DNA of 6,073 nt from Piscirickettsiaceae bacterium. GTDB taxonomy: Bacteria > Pseudomonadota > Gammaproteobacteria > Nitrosococcales > Methylophagaceae. Positions 6,013 to 6,073 of this stretch are shown in pieces (position 1 is the first letter of the stretch; each line of letters opens with the position of its first letter). The position numbers and the translations under genes are program-made. The DNA lies in contig DAOUSV010000103.1 in the NCBI GenBank assembly GCA_030627065.1, forward strand, positions 1 to 6,073, read 5' to 3'. A model generated the notes under the pieces. The model made no database searches, was not told the origin of the DNA, and saw nothing but the letters and a program-made list of their open reading frames with translations.

Positions 6013-6073
6013 ACAGCTTTAGTTCTCAACTAGAAATAAAATACTTTTTCAAGAAAAATGAAAAGCCTGCCAT
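5977..6073. other. Sequence unrelated to the kinase; possible insertion or rearrangement edge
   Basis: After 5976 the DNA no longer encodes kinase family sequence in any plus-strand frame. From 6013 it is AT-rich, with A-runs. On the minus strand an open frame enters from the right edge and ends at TGA 6026-6028 (last residues FSFFLKKYFISS, too short to identify). A minus-strand gene ending about 50 bases inside a boundary near 5977 is the usual arrangement at the end of an insertion sequence, but no terminal repeat or target duplication can be tested because the other end is outside the window. Confidence 0.4.

Noticed and set aside
5977..6073. Simple frameshift as the cause of the shortened kinase
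   Set aside because: Neither of the other plus-strand frames after 5976 restores the DPTGCGD-type motif or any recognisable continuation.

Overview
The window looks like ordinary chromosome of a moderately AT-rich gammaproteobacterium. The evidence is the order rpsF-rpsR-DUF2232 membrane gene, an RNase D whose catalytic residues fall at the same positions as in E. coli, a YiaD-like lipoprotein, and GTAG-footed REP-type palindromes. A methanotroph-like (Methylococcales) or related lineage is a guess from protein style and repeat type, not something the sequence proves.

Left half, minus strand (read right to left from 3118 to 3): an OmpA-domain glycine-zipper lipoprotein, then rlmB (23S rRNA G2251 2'-O-methyltransferase) overlapping it by 53 bases. 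A 112-base gap follows, with a likely sigma70 promoter and a structured leader. Then come rpsF (S6), rpsR (S18) and an eight-helix DUF2232 membrane protein. The leader before rpsF carries a hairpin followed by a bulged CCG and a stem that would cover the Shine-Dalgarno sequence. This is the expected layout of the S6:S18 autoregulatory motif. In related genomes rplI usually follows the DUF2232 gene, so it probably lies just left of the window.

Right half, plus strand (3191 to the end): moaB and a small CxxC glutaredoxin-like gene are coupled through an ATGA overlap. RNase D (rnd) follows, then a PfkB-family adenosine/sugar kinase. Short composite palindromes (BIME-like pairs of REP units) sit on both sides of rnd. 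They use the same two REP types in mirrored order, and the second lies two bases from the kinase ribosome binding site. The divergent gap at 3119-3190 separates the two transcription units.

The kinase is broken. Its family sequence stops at codon 235, before the catalytic GxGD motif, and continues into an unrelated 11-residue tail. The last ~97 bases look foreign to the gene and may be the edge of an insertion sequence or a rearrangement. I see no CRISPR, tRNA, rRNA, phage or defence genes. Most of the window is housekeeping. The points that deserve attention are the rpsF leader, the mirrored BIMEs around rnd, the rlmB/lipoprotein overlap and the kinase breakpoint.
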